Shown one piece after another: positions 28,190 to 35,884 of a stretch of 64,000 nucleotides of DNA (position 1 is its first letter; every line of letters begins with the position of its first letter). The notes below the pieces were generated by a model that saw nothing but the letters and a program-made list of their open reading frames with translations, was not told the origin of the DNA and did not search any database. The stretch spans positions 1,860,001 through 1,924,000 of the forward strand of contig NZ_JABENB010000001.1 in the NCBI RefSeq assembly GCF_013002715.1. Direction: 5' to 3'. The position numbers were made by a program, and so were the translations under genes. The DNA comes from Flexivirga aerilata. GTDB lineage: Bacteria > Actinomycetota > Actinomycetes > Actinomycetales > Dermatophilaceae.

Positions 28190-30027
28190 GTCTCTTGCAG
28201 CAGATCCTTAAATCGCCGCCACCTGCCTTCGCCATCATCGCCCGCGGTGAAGACAAGAAGGTCAGTGTGCATGTGGGCGATGTGGCTTATCCCCGCACCA
28301 TCGATGAACTACCCGACGGTGACATGGGGCCGACGATCGCTGTCGTTCCTTTTCGGCAGGTTTCTGAGCGAGGGTTTACCTGCGAGGACGACGGCACCCC
28401 ACTCCTTGCCATCCGATCATTTTCCCACGAGCACATTTCGCTGAGTGAAGCACTTGAAGACCTGCCTGATGTCGACACCGAACTCGTGGGCGGAGCGTTC
28501 GACCAGTCCGACGATGAGTACGCCGACATGGTGAACACCGTCAAACAGGACGTGATCAGTGCCGGTGACGGAGCGAACTTCGTGCTCGCACGACAGTATG
28601 AGGCGCGCCTCGCCCGGCCCGACGCGAACGCCGCTCCGAGCGTGTTGCGCCGACTGCTGGCGAACGAGGTATCGGCGCACTGGACGTTTCTCGTGCACGC
28701 AGGAGGTCGCACCCTCGTCGGCGCGAGCCCGGAGTTGCACGTGAGTCTGCGAGGCGGCATCGCAGCAATGACGCCGATCAGCGGCACGTACCGATATCCG
28801 GTGACGGGTCCGAGCGAGCTGGGCGTCCTGCGATTTCTTCGCGATCAGAAGGAGACGAGTGAGCTCTTCATGGTCGTGGACGAGGAACTCAAGATGATGG
28901 CCGAGATCTGCTCGGAATCGCCGACGGTCACCGGGCCGTTCTTGCGCACCATGGCGCGTCTCGCTCACACCGAGTACCGAATCGAGGGCAGGTGCGACAA
29001 GGATCCACGGGTTGTGCTCCGCGAGACACTGCTTGCCCCGACCGTCACTGGTGCGCCGTTGGAGAACGCTTGCCGGGTAATTGCTCGGCACGAGCCGTCT
29101 CCTCGGGGGTACTACAGCGGGGTAGCCGCATGGATTGACTCCGATGACGACGGGACGGCGGCACTGGATTCCGCAATCCTTATCCGCACCTGTGAGATTG
29201 ACTCGGAGGGTGGGGTCCGCTTGGGTGTCGGAGCCACACTCGTGAGTGGTTCGGATCCCAGGACCGAGGTTGCGGAGACACACACCAAGGTCGCGACACT
29301 CCTGGCCTCCTTCACGAGAACTGCAGAGGTTCCGGACCTGCATACCGAATCTGTGCAGCGCGCCCTTGCGCAACGTAACTCCCATCTGTCTCAGTTCTGG
29401 GCCGGCGCACGGCCAACGCGGCCGATGCAGCGGCGCTGCCGTGGCCTGTTGGTTGACGCGGAGGATTCGTTCACCGCGATGCTTGAGGCCCAGCTGGACG
29501 CGATCGGGATCGAGGTGCGCACGTTACGCGTCAACGAAGTCCACGGTCTCGACCATGACTCTGATTTGCTCATTCTCGGCCCCGGTCCTGGTGACCCGAC
29601 CGACCTGTCACTACCGAAGAATCAGGTCCTCGGGTTCCTTGCGGACCGGGCGTTGAGTGCGAAGCAGCCCATGCTCGCGATCTGCCTCAGCCATCAGATC
29701 TTGTCGGCCAGGATGGGCGTCTCGGTTCGGCGCAAGGAGACGCCGAACCAAGGTGTGCAACAAGAGATCGATCTTTTCGGTGCGCGCGAGCGGGTTGGCT
29801 TCTACAACTCCTTTGCAGCAGTGTTGGCGGGAGATCAGCCGCCACCGGCCGACCTGGAGATTGCCTGTGATCCTGCGACGGGCGAGGTACATGCCATGCG
29901 GGCGGCCGGCCTATCGTCGATGCAGTTCCACCCGGAGTCCGTGCTGACGATGAACGGGCCGGATCTCCTGGCTCGGGAGATTGATCATGTCTTGGCGACG
30001 TCACCGGTCCGAGCGGAGGCGGATTGA
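28186..30027 (+). CDS. phzE: ADIC synthase PhzE (anthranilate-synthase-like fusion)
   Basis: Converts chorismate and glutamine-derived ammonia to ADIC, the committed step. 613 residues in two domains: an N-terminal chorismate-binding MST domain (about 1-420; PISGTYRYP, FMVVDEELKMMAEIC, GRCDKDPRVVLRETLLAPTVTGAP, YYSGVAAW) and a C-terminal class I glutamine amidotransferase (about 430-613) with nucleophile Cys500 in AICLSHQ and His/Glu in QFHPES. A single-chain fusion of this order is characteristic of PhzE as opposed to split TrpE/TrpG. The ATG at 28186 overlaps phzD by 4 bases. Confidence 0.95.
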   Translation: MSLLQQILKSPPPAFAIIARGEDKKVSVHVGDVAYPRTIDELPDGDMGPTIAVVPFRQVSERGFTCEDDGTPLLAIRSFSHEHISLSEALEDLPDVDTELVGGAFDQSDDEYADMVNTVKQDVISAGDGANFVLARQYEARLARPDANAAPSVLRRLLANEVSAHWTFLVHAGGRTLVGASPELHVSLRGGIAAMTPISGTYRYPVTGPSELGVLRFLRDQKETSELFMVVDEELKMMAEICSESPTVTGPFLRTMARLAHTEYRIEGRCDKDPRVVLRETLLAPTVTGAPLENACRVIARHEPSPRGYYSGVAAWIDSDDDGTAALDSAILIRTCEIDSEGGVRLGVGATLVSGSDPRTEVAETHTKVATLLASFTRTAEVPDLHTESVQRALAQRNSHLSQFWAGARPTRPMQRRCRGLLVDAEDSFTAMLEAQLDAIGIEVRTLRVNEVHGLDHDSDLLILGPGPGDPTDLSLPKNQVLGFLADRALSAKQPMLAICLSHQILSARMGVSVRRKETPNQGVQQEIDLFGARERVGFYNSFAAVLAGDQPPPADLEIACDPATGEVHAMRAAGLSSMQFHPESVLTMNGPDLLAREIDHVLATSPVRAEAD

Positions 30028-30857
30028 TGAGACGCTATGTGACTGTCGACTGTTTCACGAAGACCAGGCTGCACGGCAATCCGGTGGCAGTCTTCGACGA
30101 TGCAGACGGGATGAGTCCGGGGCTGATGCAACGCGTCGCTCGGGAAATGAACCTCTCAGAGACCACTTTCGTGACTCGTCGGCCACAACGTGGAGAGTTC
30201 TCGGTAAGGATCTTCACCCCGGTCAACGAACTCGCATTCGCAGGCCACCCTTTGCTCGGCACGGCGCTTGCGCTCGCAGCGGAAGCCGAGGGCGGCGAGC
30301 TCGGACTGCATACCCAGATGGGGCGAGTACCGGTGCGCCTGTCGGACGACGACAGCTGTGCGCGTATGACGCAACCCACCCCGACCGTGAAGACGTTCGA
30401 CCGGTCGGAGGATCTGTTGGTCGCCCTCGGCGTGCGTGAGGCCACCATGCCGTTGGAGATTTACCACAACGGACCGCGGCACGTGCTCGTCGGTCTGGCC
30501 AGTATCGCTGAGTTGGCGAGTCTGCGGCCCGATCATCGCGCGCTCGGCGCCTTCGAAGACATGGCTGTGAACTGTTTCGCCGGCTCCGGGACGCAGTGGC
30601 GAAACCGAATGTTTTCGCCGGCCTACGGTGTGGTCGAGGACGCCGCGACCGGCTCGGCCGCCGGCCCGATCGCCATACACCTCGCGCGCCATGGAGCGGC
30701 CACACTCGGCACACCGCTACGCATCACCCAGGGCGTCGAGATGGGGAGGCCGTCGGATATGTACGCGTGTGTTTCGCAAGACCACGACGGTGGAGCCCGG
30801 GCGGTCCAGGTCTGGGGCCACGGCATCCTATGCGCGGAAGGTCGAATGCATGTCTGA
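30027..30857 (+). CDS. phzF: Dihydrohydroxyanthranilate isomerase PhzF
   Basis: Isomerises trans-2,3-dihydro-3-hydroxyanthranilate to the reactive aminoketone that dimerises to the phenazine skeleton. 276 residues, diaminopimelate-epimerase fold. Catalytic Glu is in MNLSETTFV. RIFTPVNELAFAGHPLLGTA, EIYHNGPRHVLVGL and SPAYGVVEDAATGSAAGPIAIHLARHG match PhzF closely. ATG at 30027 with an upstream GGAGG, sharing one base with the phzE stop. A TTG three bases earlier is the weaker choice. The 3' end overlaps phzG by 8 bases. Confidence 0.95.
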   Translation: MRRYVTVDCFTKTRLHGNPVAVFDDADGMSPGLMQRVAREMNLSETTFVTRRPQRGEFSVRIFTPVNELAFAGHPLLGTALALAAEAEGGELGLHTQMGRVPVRLSDDDSCARMTQPTPTVKTFDRSEDLLVALGVREATMPLEIYHNGPRHVLVGLASIAELASLRPDHRALGAFEDMAVNCFAGSGTQWRNRMFSPAYGVVEDAATGSAAGPIAIHLARHGAATLGTPLRITQGVEMGRPSDMYACVSQDHDGGARAVQVWGHGILCAEGRMHV

Positions 30858-31503
30858 CCTTGCCGAGCAACACCGATCCGAGTCGATGACGGCTGCTCGG
30901 CCGGCCGATTTCCCCGAGTATCACTCGCCGCCGCCCGATCCAATGCCGTTGCTGCACAAATGGATCGAGGAGGCCGCCGAGCTTGGAGTCCGAGAACCAT
31001 TGGCTCTCGCGCTTGCGACGGTCGACGCCACCGGCCAGCCATCCAGCCGCACCGTCGTGGTTGGTGCGGTGACCAACGTGGGTCTGGTTATCGCCACCCA
31101 CTCAACGAGCCGCAAGGCCCACGATCTCAGGTCGAACGAGCGCGCGAGCGGTCTGCTCTACTGGCGTGAAACGAGCCAGCAATTGCAGTTCGAGGGACGA
31201 ATGATCGCTCTCGACGAAGCATCGTCCGATCGACTCTGGGAGAAGCGGCCCGTCTTCACCCACGCGATGACGGTCGCATCCGAGCAAAGCGCGACGCTGG
31301 CAGATCCCGCTGAACTGCGTTCTCGTGCAGCCCAGTTGGCCACCGGAGCACCCCTGCCTCGGCCCGCGCGGTACACGGCATACGAGTTCGTCATATCGGC
31401 GATCGAGTTCTGGGCGAACGGCACAGACCGCCTGCACGAGCGGCTGCGCTACACCCGGACACCGGCATCGGCCGGCTGGTCCTGGAACCGGCTTCAACCG
31501 TAA
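30850..31503 (+). CDS. phzG: PhzG, FMN-dependent phenazine oxidase
   Basis: Pyridoxamine-5'-phosphate-oxidase-fold flavoenzyme that oxidises the reduced tricyclic intermediates toward phenazine-1,6-dicarboxylic and phenazine-1-carboxylic acid. 217 residues. FMN-binding segments ATGQPSSRTVVVGAV, TSRKAHDLRSNERASGLLYW and the C-terminal EFWANGTDRLHERLRY are those of the PhzG/PdxH family. ATG at 30850 lies inside the phzF end. Position in the operon and absence of other pyridoxine genes favour PhzG over PdxH. 20 bases separate it from the next gene. Confidence 0.93.
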   Translation: MSDLAEQHRSESMTAARPADFPEYHSPPPDPMPLLHKWIEEAAELGVREPLALALATVDATGQPSSRTVVVGAVTNVGLVIATHSTSRKAHDLRSNERASGLLYWRETSQQLQFEGRMIALDEASSDRLWEKRPVFTHAMTVASEQSATLADPAELRSRAAQLATGAPLPRPARYTAYEFVISAIEFWANGTDRLHERLRYTRTPASAGWSWNRLQP

Positions 31504-31523
31504 ATCGGCAGAGGAGAGTGACA

Positions 31524-31967
31524 TTGAAACCCGGACTCGCATTGATTGACGCTTACCTCGACGTCAGCCACGAGGCGCGCCTGAACCGCTACCAGCTTTA
31601 TGACGAGAACGGTGCCGCATCGTTGTGGTTCACCGATCGTGGCAGACCGATTACGGTTCGTGGCCGCGACAACCTGCGTAAGCACAACGAGCTGTCCATC
31701 CAAGTGCTGCCCGACTGGCGGTGGGGCGATGTCGAGATCCATCTCGATGACAAACGCCGCACGGCGTGGGTTGAATGCACAGGGGAGGGGACGATCCAGT
31801 TTCCTGGCTACCCCTGGGGTCACTATCGCAACAGCTTCGTGCACCGCTTCGAGTTCGGGGACGGCCTGATCGTGTCGACGCGTGAGTACACCAACCCGTT
31901 GGAACACATGCGAGCATTGCGCATCGCGACCCCACAGATCCGGCGCGATTGGATACCGGAAGCATGA
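31524..31967 (+). CDS. Second PhzA/B-family protein at the operon end
   Basis: 147-residue NTF2-fold paralogue of PhzB, shortened at the N-terminus. ARLNRYQLYDENG, LRKHNELS, VLPDWRWGD, WVECTGEG and STREYTNPL align with the first copy at a constant offset of 21 residues. The equivalents of the catalytic Arg, His, Ser and Glu (Arg22, His54, Ser58, Glu121) are kept, unlike Pseudomonas PhzA. TTG at 31524 is chosen because the GAGGAG site lies 7 bases before it. A GTG at 31518 would sit too close. ATGA overlap with the methyltransferase. It could form hetero-oligomers with PhzB or handle a different product. Confidence 0.88.
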   Translation: MKPGLALIDAYLDVSHEARLNRYQLYDENGAASLWFTDRGRPITVRGRDNLRKHNELSIQVLPDWRWGDVEIHLDDKRRTAWVECTGEGTIQFPGYPWGHYRNSFVHRFEFGDGLIVSTREYTNPLEHMRALRIATPQIRRDWIPEA

Positions 31968-32998
31968 CCGGGTCGGGCCGGACGGAGACGTCCGTGATCG
32001 AACTCTTGACGGGCGGATGGCGCGCGCAGCTCGCGCGCGTCGGGGTCGAGCTGGGCATACCAGATCTCCTCGCTGGTGCTGATCTCACGGTCGCCGAGCT
32101 GAGTACACGCACCGCCGTCCCGCAGAACCTTATGTATCGGCTGATGCGCGGACTGGACTCGATAGGCATCGCCGCGAGGATTCCGGACAGGCCGGACGGC
32201 ACGACCGACGCCGGCGCGACCTACGCGCTCGGGCCGTTGGGTGTCCACATGGTCGATGGGCCGGGGAGCATGCGTGACGCATGCCTGCTCTACGGTGACG
32301 AATTCCACAGCGCGTGGGGCAACGCTCCAGTGGCCTTCGGCTCCTCCGCAACCGGATTCGAGGCTACCTACGGCACCGAGCTGATCCCGTATCTCGCGGC
32401 GAATCCACCTGTCGCTAAACGGTTCCAGAGCGCATTGGCGGCGACAAGTTTCTACTTTGATCTGCTGGCTGACGCGATGGAGGTGCCCGTTCACGGCGTG
32501 GTCGTGGACATTGCGGGCGGAAGCGGCGCGTTGCTCACCCAGGTGCTGCAGGCCCGTCCGCATGCCCGTGGTGTGCTCACCGACTTGCCACACATGCTCG
32601 CGATCGCCGATGGTGCCTTTGCCGATGCCGGCTTGACCGAGCGAGTGACCACGATGTCCGTCGACCTGTTCAGGGGACGGTTGCCCAAGGATGCGGACAT
32701 CTACGTCTTGTCACGCGTGCTCGGCGACTGGAGCGACGAAGAGTGCGAGCGGATACTCACCAACATCAAGGTCGCAATGGGCTGCCGATCGAGACTGTGG
32801 ATAGTGGAGCGGCTCACCAGGGATGACGGCTCCGCGCCACTGGCGACGCTTTGGGACCTCCACCTCCACGTCGTCAACGGGGGACGTCAGCGATCGATCC
32901 GGGAGTATCAACGGCTGGCCGAGGACTGCGGGTTGGAAATCCTCGAGGACAAGCGCCTTCCTGCGGACAACGCCGCGCTGGCCCTGCGGCTCAGGTAG
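31964..32998 (+). CDS. PhzM-like SAM-dependent methyltransferase
   Basis: 344 residues: an N-terminal dimerisation/winged-helix domain (AQLARVGVELGIPDLLAGADLTVAEL onward is the family pattern) and a C-terminal class I methyltransferase with SAM motif VDIAGGSGALL near residue 183. The family includes plant COMT-type O-methyltransferases and Pseudomonas PhzM, which N-methylates phenazine-1-carboxylate. The usual LHDW motif, whose His is the base in O-methyltransferases, reads VLGDWSDEECERIL here. Coupled by ATGA to the second PhzA/B gene, so it belongs to the operon. Probable phenazine tailoring enzyme; N- versus O-methylation is undecided. Confidence 0.88.
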   Translation: MTGSGRTETSVIELLTGGWRAQLARVGVELGIPDLLAGADLTVAELSTRTAVPQNLMYRLMRGLDSIGIAARIPDRPDGTTDAGATYALGPLGVHMVDGPGSMRDACLLYGDEFHSAWGNAPVAFGSSATGFEATYGTELIPYLAANPPVAKRFQSALAATSFYFDLLADAMEVPVHGVVVDIAGGSGALLTQVLQARPHARGVLTDLPHMLAIADGAFADAGLTERVTTMSVDLFRGRLPKDADIYVLSRVLGDWSDEECERILTNIKVAMGCRSRLWIVERLTRDDGSAPLATLWDLHLHVVNGGRQRSIREYQRLAEDCGLEILEDKRLPADNAALALRLR

Positions 32999-33908
32999 CG
33001 TGCCGACCGCGCCTCCGTGACTCTTGCGCACGGTGGTTCATGAACGGTCGGCTGGTGACGACTTCCCGGAAAGCAACTGCGGGCGCGGGAAGCTCGCGGT
33101 CTCTGCGCCACATGAGCCGCAGGGTGCGCTGGGCGCCGGGCGAGTCGATGTGGGCCCACGCCACCGGCGCGTGAGTGCCGGCCCGCTGGGACATGGCCGG
33201 AATCAGGCCGATGCCCAGACCAGCGCTGATGAGGTCTTGGGAGACGCCCGGTTCGTTGGACTCGCACGCGATGATCGGCTGGGCGCCGGCATCGGCGAAG
33301 AGGCGCTCCAGCAACTCCCGCTGCCAATGCCCACGGCGCGTCGTCACCCAGTCCTCGGTGGTGAGGTCAGCAACGGGTATCGCGTCCTGCTGGGCACGCG
33401 GGTGTGACTGTGGCATGGCGAGGAGCACCTCCTCCCGCACCAACTCGACCGACTCGAGATCTTCGGCATTCACGGATTGGGATGCGATGCCGAAATCTAT
33501 TTCCCCGGAACGCAATTGGCGGCGCATTTCTCCGGCAGCCGCCTGCTGCAGGCGCACTCTAATGCCGGGTTTGGCACGACGAAAGGTGGTGAGTACGCCG
33601 GTGAGGGTGAGCAGCGACTCGGCTGCGACCACGACCTCTCCGCCGGCACCGCCCTTGAGGTCGTCCAAGGCGCGGCGTCCGTCATCCAGCTCGCTCAGCG
33701 CACGTTCGACGTGTCGCAGGAACACCCGACCGTTCTCGTTCAGACGGACGCGACCCTGCCGGGTGAACAGCGGCATGCCCAGCTCGTCCTCGAGCCTTGC
33801 GATCGTCCGGCTCAGCGACGGCTGGGCGACGCGCAGCTCGTCGGCGGCCCGGCTGAGGTGCTCGAGCCGGGCAACCGTGCGGAAATATTGCAGTGCGAGT
33901 AGATCCAT
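32991..33908 (-). CDS. LysR-family transcriptional regulator
   Basis: 305 residues: N-terminal winged HTH (QYFRTVARLEHLSRAADELRVAQPSLSRTIARLEDELGMPLF, quoted here only as landmarks AADELRVAQPSLSRTI and LGMPLF) and a C-terminal periplasmic-binding-like effector domain (about 90-290). A GAGGAGG ribosome site precedes the ATG at 33908. It converges on the methyltransferase with an 8-base overlap and has no adjacent divergent target, so its likely operators are its own promoter or the divergent phz/oxidase region. I infer, without proof, that it regulates the phenazine cluster. Confidence 0.9.
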   Translation of the reverse strand: MDLLALQYFRTVARLEHLSRAADELRVAQPSLSRTIARLEDELGMPLFTRQGRVRLNENGRVFLRHVERALSELDDGRRALDDLKGGAGGEVVVAAESLLTLTGVLTTFRRAKPGIRVRLQQAAAGEMRRQLRSGEIDFGIASQSVNAEDLESVELVREEVLLAMPQSHPRAQQDAIPVADLTTEDWVTTRRGHWQRELLERLFADAGAQPIIACESNEPGVSQDLISAGLGIGLIPAMSQRAGTHAPVAWAHIDSPGAQRTLRLMWRRDRELPAPAVAFREVVTSRPFMNHRAQESRRRGRHAT

Positions 33909-34017
33909 CCACCCTCCTCAACGATGCGACGGTATCGGGTGAACAAAACTCGATGGACCAGCACCGATGGATGCCCTCGGGGCGCACGGGTGGAAGTGTC
34001 GACCCGTCATACCCGAT

Positions 34018-34058
34018 CGAGCGGCGGCCGGTCCCGGCTCGGACCGACCTGCCGCTCG
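34018..34058. terminator. Hairpin between the LysR and secreted-protein genes
   Basis: CGAGCGGC pairs with GCCGCTCG around an inner GGTCC pairing, 32 bases past the end of the minus-strand secreted-protein gene. No T-run follows on either strand. It is a plausible imperfect terminator. Confidence 0.4.
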
Positions 34059-34090
34059 ACGTGTGACGTGCAGGATCTGACGACTTGGTG

Positions 34091-34600
34091 TTACAGGCCC
34101 TTGCCGTTGTTGTCCGCGCCCGCCCAGTTGTTGTCCCAGTTGACGTCGGTCGTGCCCGACGGGTAGCTGTCGATGTAGACCTCGACGTGCACCCGGTGCC
34201 ACGGGGCGTAGTGGTAGACGCTCCAGTTGAAGGAGAAGGACTGCCCGGGGGCGAGCGGCTTCAGCGTGCGCAGGCCGTTGCCGTTGAGTCCGATCGGGAA
34301 GACGCTCAGCTCGCCGGAGCCCTTCGGCGAGACCATCGTGGCGTGGACCTCGTTGGGCATGCCGGGCATGTTCATCACGCCGTACTTCACGACCGTCCCG
34401 GCGGGAATGGTCGTGGTGCCGTTGTTGACAATCGAGGCGACGCCCCAACCGCTGATGCCCTGCATCTCGCCGGTCTGCTGCATCGTGACGGCCCCGTCGA
34501 CCATCGTGTCTGCGGCGTGTGCCTGCGGCGCCGCCATACCAAATGTGGCCAGGGCCGCTACCGCCGCGCCTGCGGTTGCGACTGCGACTTTGCGTTTCAT
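34091..34600 (-). CDS. Small secreted protein, unknown function
   Basis: 169 residues. A clear Sec signal peptide (KRK, hydrophobic Ala/Val-rich core, cleavage near AHA-AD at about residue 29) is followed by a beta-rich, Asn/Gly/Trp-rich domain with no Cys. The order VNNGTTTIPAGTVVKYGVM and repeated Trp/Tyr pairs suggest an Ig- or adhesin-like fold exported to the envelope or medium. I do not recognise the family. It lies beyond the LysR gene and is GC-rich like the chromosome, so it is probably not part of the phenazine cluster. Confidence 0.75.
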   Translation of the reverse strand: MKRKVAVATAGAAVAALATFGMAAPQAHAADTMVDGAVTMQQTGEMQGISGWGVASIVNNGTTTIPAGTVVKYGVMNMPGMPNEVHATMVSPKGSGELSVFPIGLNGNGLRTLKPLAPGQSFSFNWSVYHYAPWHRVHVEVYIDSYPSGTTDVNWDNNWAGADNNGKGL

Positions 34601-34770
34601 GTCTTCCTGCCTTCGGGTGTGAGTGCCAACGACTGGACAGCCGCGACTAGACAGCCGTCCAGTCGCACACTAGCGGTCGCAGCAGGGCCGGCGGGTTAAC
34701 AGTTCGTACGGAGATCACCAAGAATGTGCCGAGGCGGTCGGGCACCGTGGCACTCCGAGGAGGTTGGCTG

Positions 34771-35502
34771 ATGGACCTGCAGGTTTGCGTGAACGGAGCA
34801 CGGTCCGTGAGTGAACATCCGCGGCTGTCATCCGATGCCTCCGAGGTGGCGGAGGAGGCCGCCGCCGCGGTCGACGCCGGCGCCGGCAGCGTGCACCTGC
34901 ACCCCAAGGACGCCGACGGCACGGACACCCTGGACGAGGATTGCGTTGCGCACTGGGTGCGGGAAGTGCGGCGGAGGTGTCCGGGCGTCCCGGTCGGGGT
35001 GACGACGGGGGCATGGATCGCACCCGACGTGGACCGCCGAGTGGCCGCCATCGCGGCCTGGAGCACGATGCCCGACTTCGCCTCCGTCAACTGGCACGAG
35101 CAAGGAGCGGAGGCGGTCGCCGCCGTCCTGCTGGAGCACGGTGTCGGCATCGAAGCCGGGATCTGGCACCTCGACGGCCTGCGGGCGTGGCAACGCTCCG
35201 CGCTGCGCAGTCAGTGTCTGCGGGTGCTGATCGAGCTGCCGGACATCGGGGACGTCGACGCAGTGCGGCAGCATGCCGAGTCACTCGTGACCGGGGTGCG
35301 ACGGGTCGCCCCGGGCTCCTCGATCCTGCTGCACGGGGAGGAACGCTCCACCTGGCCGGCGATCGACCTCGCGGTCGAGGCAGAGCTGCCGACGCGCATC
35401 GGGCTGGAGGACACGCTCACCCTGCCCGACGGCACCCCGGCGAGCGGGAACGCCCAGCTTGTCGAGGAGGTGGTGCGATGCTTCGGCCGGCGGGCGCGGT
35501 GA
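34771..35502 (+). CDS. BKACE-family beta-keto acid cleavage enzyme (DUF849)
   Basis: 243-residue TIM-barrel enzyme of the 3-keto-5-aminohexanoate cleavage (BKACE) family. These enzymes use Zn to split beta-keto acids with acetyl-CoA. The Zn-binding VHLHPKD near residue 50, the Glu of VEAGIWHLDG-like segment (IEAGIWHLDGL) and the C-terminal IGLEDTLTLPDG support this. It is shorter than the canonical lysine-fermentation enzyme of about 275 residues, as are many BKACE members of unassigned substrate. ATG at 34771 is preceded by GAGGAGG at suitable distance. Confidence 0.82.
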   Translation: MDLQVCVNGARSVSEHPRLSSDASEVAEEAAAAVDAGAGSVHLHPKDADGTDTLDEDCVAHWVREVRRRCPGVPVGVTTGAWIAPDVDRRVAAIAAWSTMPDFASVNWHEQGAEAVAAVLLEHGVGIEAGIWHLDGLRAWQRSALRSQCLRVLIELPDIGDVDAVRQHAESLVTGVRRVAPGSSILLHGEERSTWPAIDLAVEAELPTRIGLEDTLTLPDGTPASGNAQLVEEVVRCFGRRAR

Positions 35503-35511
35503 GGGGCGCGG

Positions 35512-35835
35512 TCACGGGCGCGACTCCCGCCATACGTCGTGGAAGTGGTCGACGGAGGGCACCGGGTCGTAGAAGTGGTGCAGGGCCGTGCGCCAGCGCT
35601 GATAGTCGTCGGACTCACGAAATCCGACGGTGTGGTCGGCGAGTGAGTCCCACTCGACATGGAGCAGGTATTCGTTCGGACGCTCGATGCAACGCGACAG
35701 GCGAAGGCTGCGAAAACCCTTCTGCCGTTTGATGATCGGCACAGCGTCTGCGAACGCCGCTTCGAACCCGGCCTCGTGCCCGGGACGAACGGGCAACACG
35801 ACGGACTCGATGCAGGGTGCGCTGTCGGAGGTCAT
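35512..35835 (-). CDS. Antibiotic biosynthesis monooxygenase (ABM) domain protein
   Basis: 107-residue dimeric alpha/beta-barrel (ABM) protein: PVRPGHEAGFEAAFADA at the N-terminus, then GFRSLRLSRCIERPNEYLLHVEWDSLADH, and a C-terminal WRTALHHFYDPVP. The family includes cofactor-free quinone-forming monooxygenases and heme-degrading enzymes, but short stand-alone copies often have unknown roles. It is convergent with the BKACE gene (10-base gap). It lies about 2.5 kb from the phz operon, so participation in phenazine chemistry is possible but not indicated by operon structure. Confidence 0.85.
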   Translation of the reverse strand: MTSDSAPCIESVVLPVRPGHEAGFEAAFADAVPIIKRQKGFRSLRLSRCIERPNEYLLHVEWDSLADHTVGFRESDDYQRWRTALHHFYDPVPSVDHFHDVWRESRP

Positions 35836-35884
35836 GCCCGCACGCTACCGAGCCGGCTCACCTCCGCCGTGGCAGTCTTGCCCC

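Noticed and set aside
30850..31503. phzG as the housekeeping pyridoxamine-phosphate oxidase PdxH
   Set aside because: The 8-base overlap with phzF and position inside the operon, together with length and C-terminal pattern, favour PhzG.
35512..35835. ABM-domain protein as part of the phenazine cluster
   Set aside because: It lies beyond the LysR gene, on the other strand, between GC-rich chromosomal genes. Nothing except the family name links it to phenazine synthesis.
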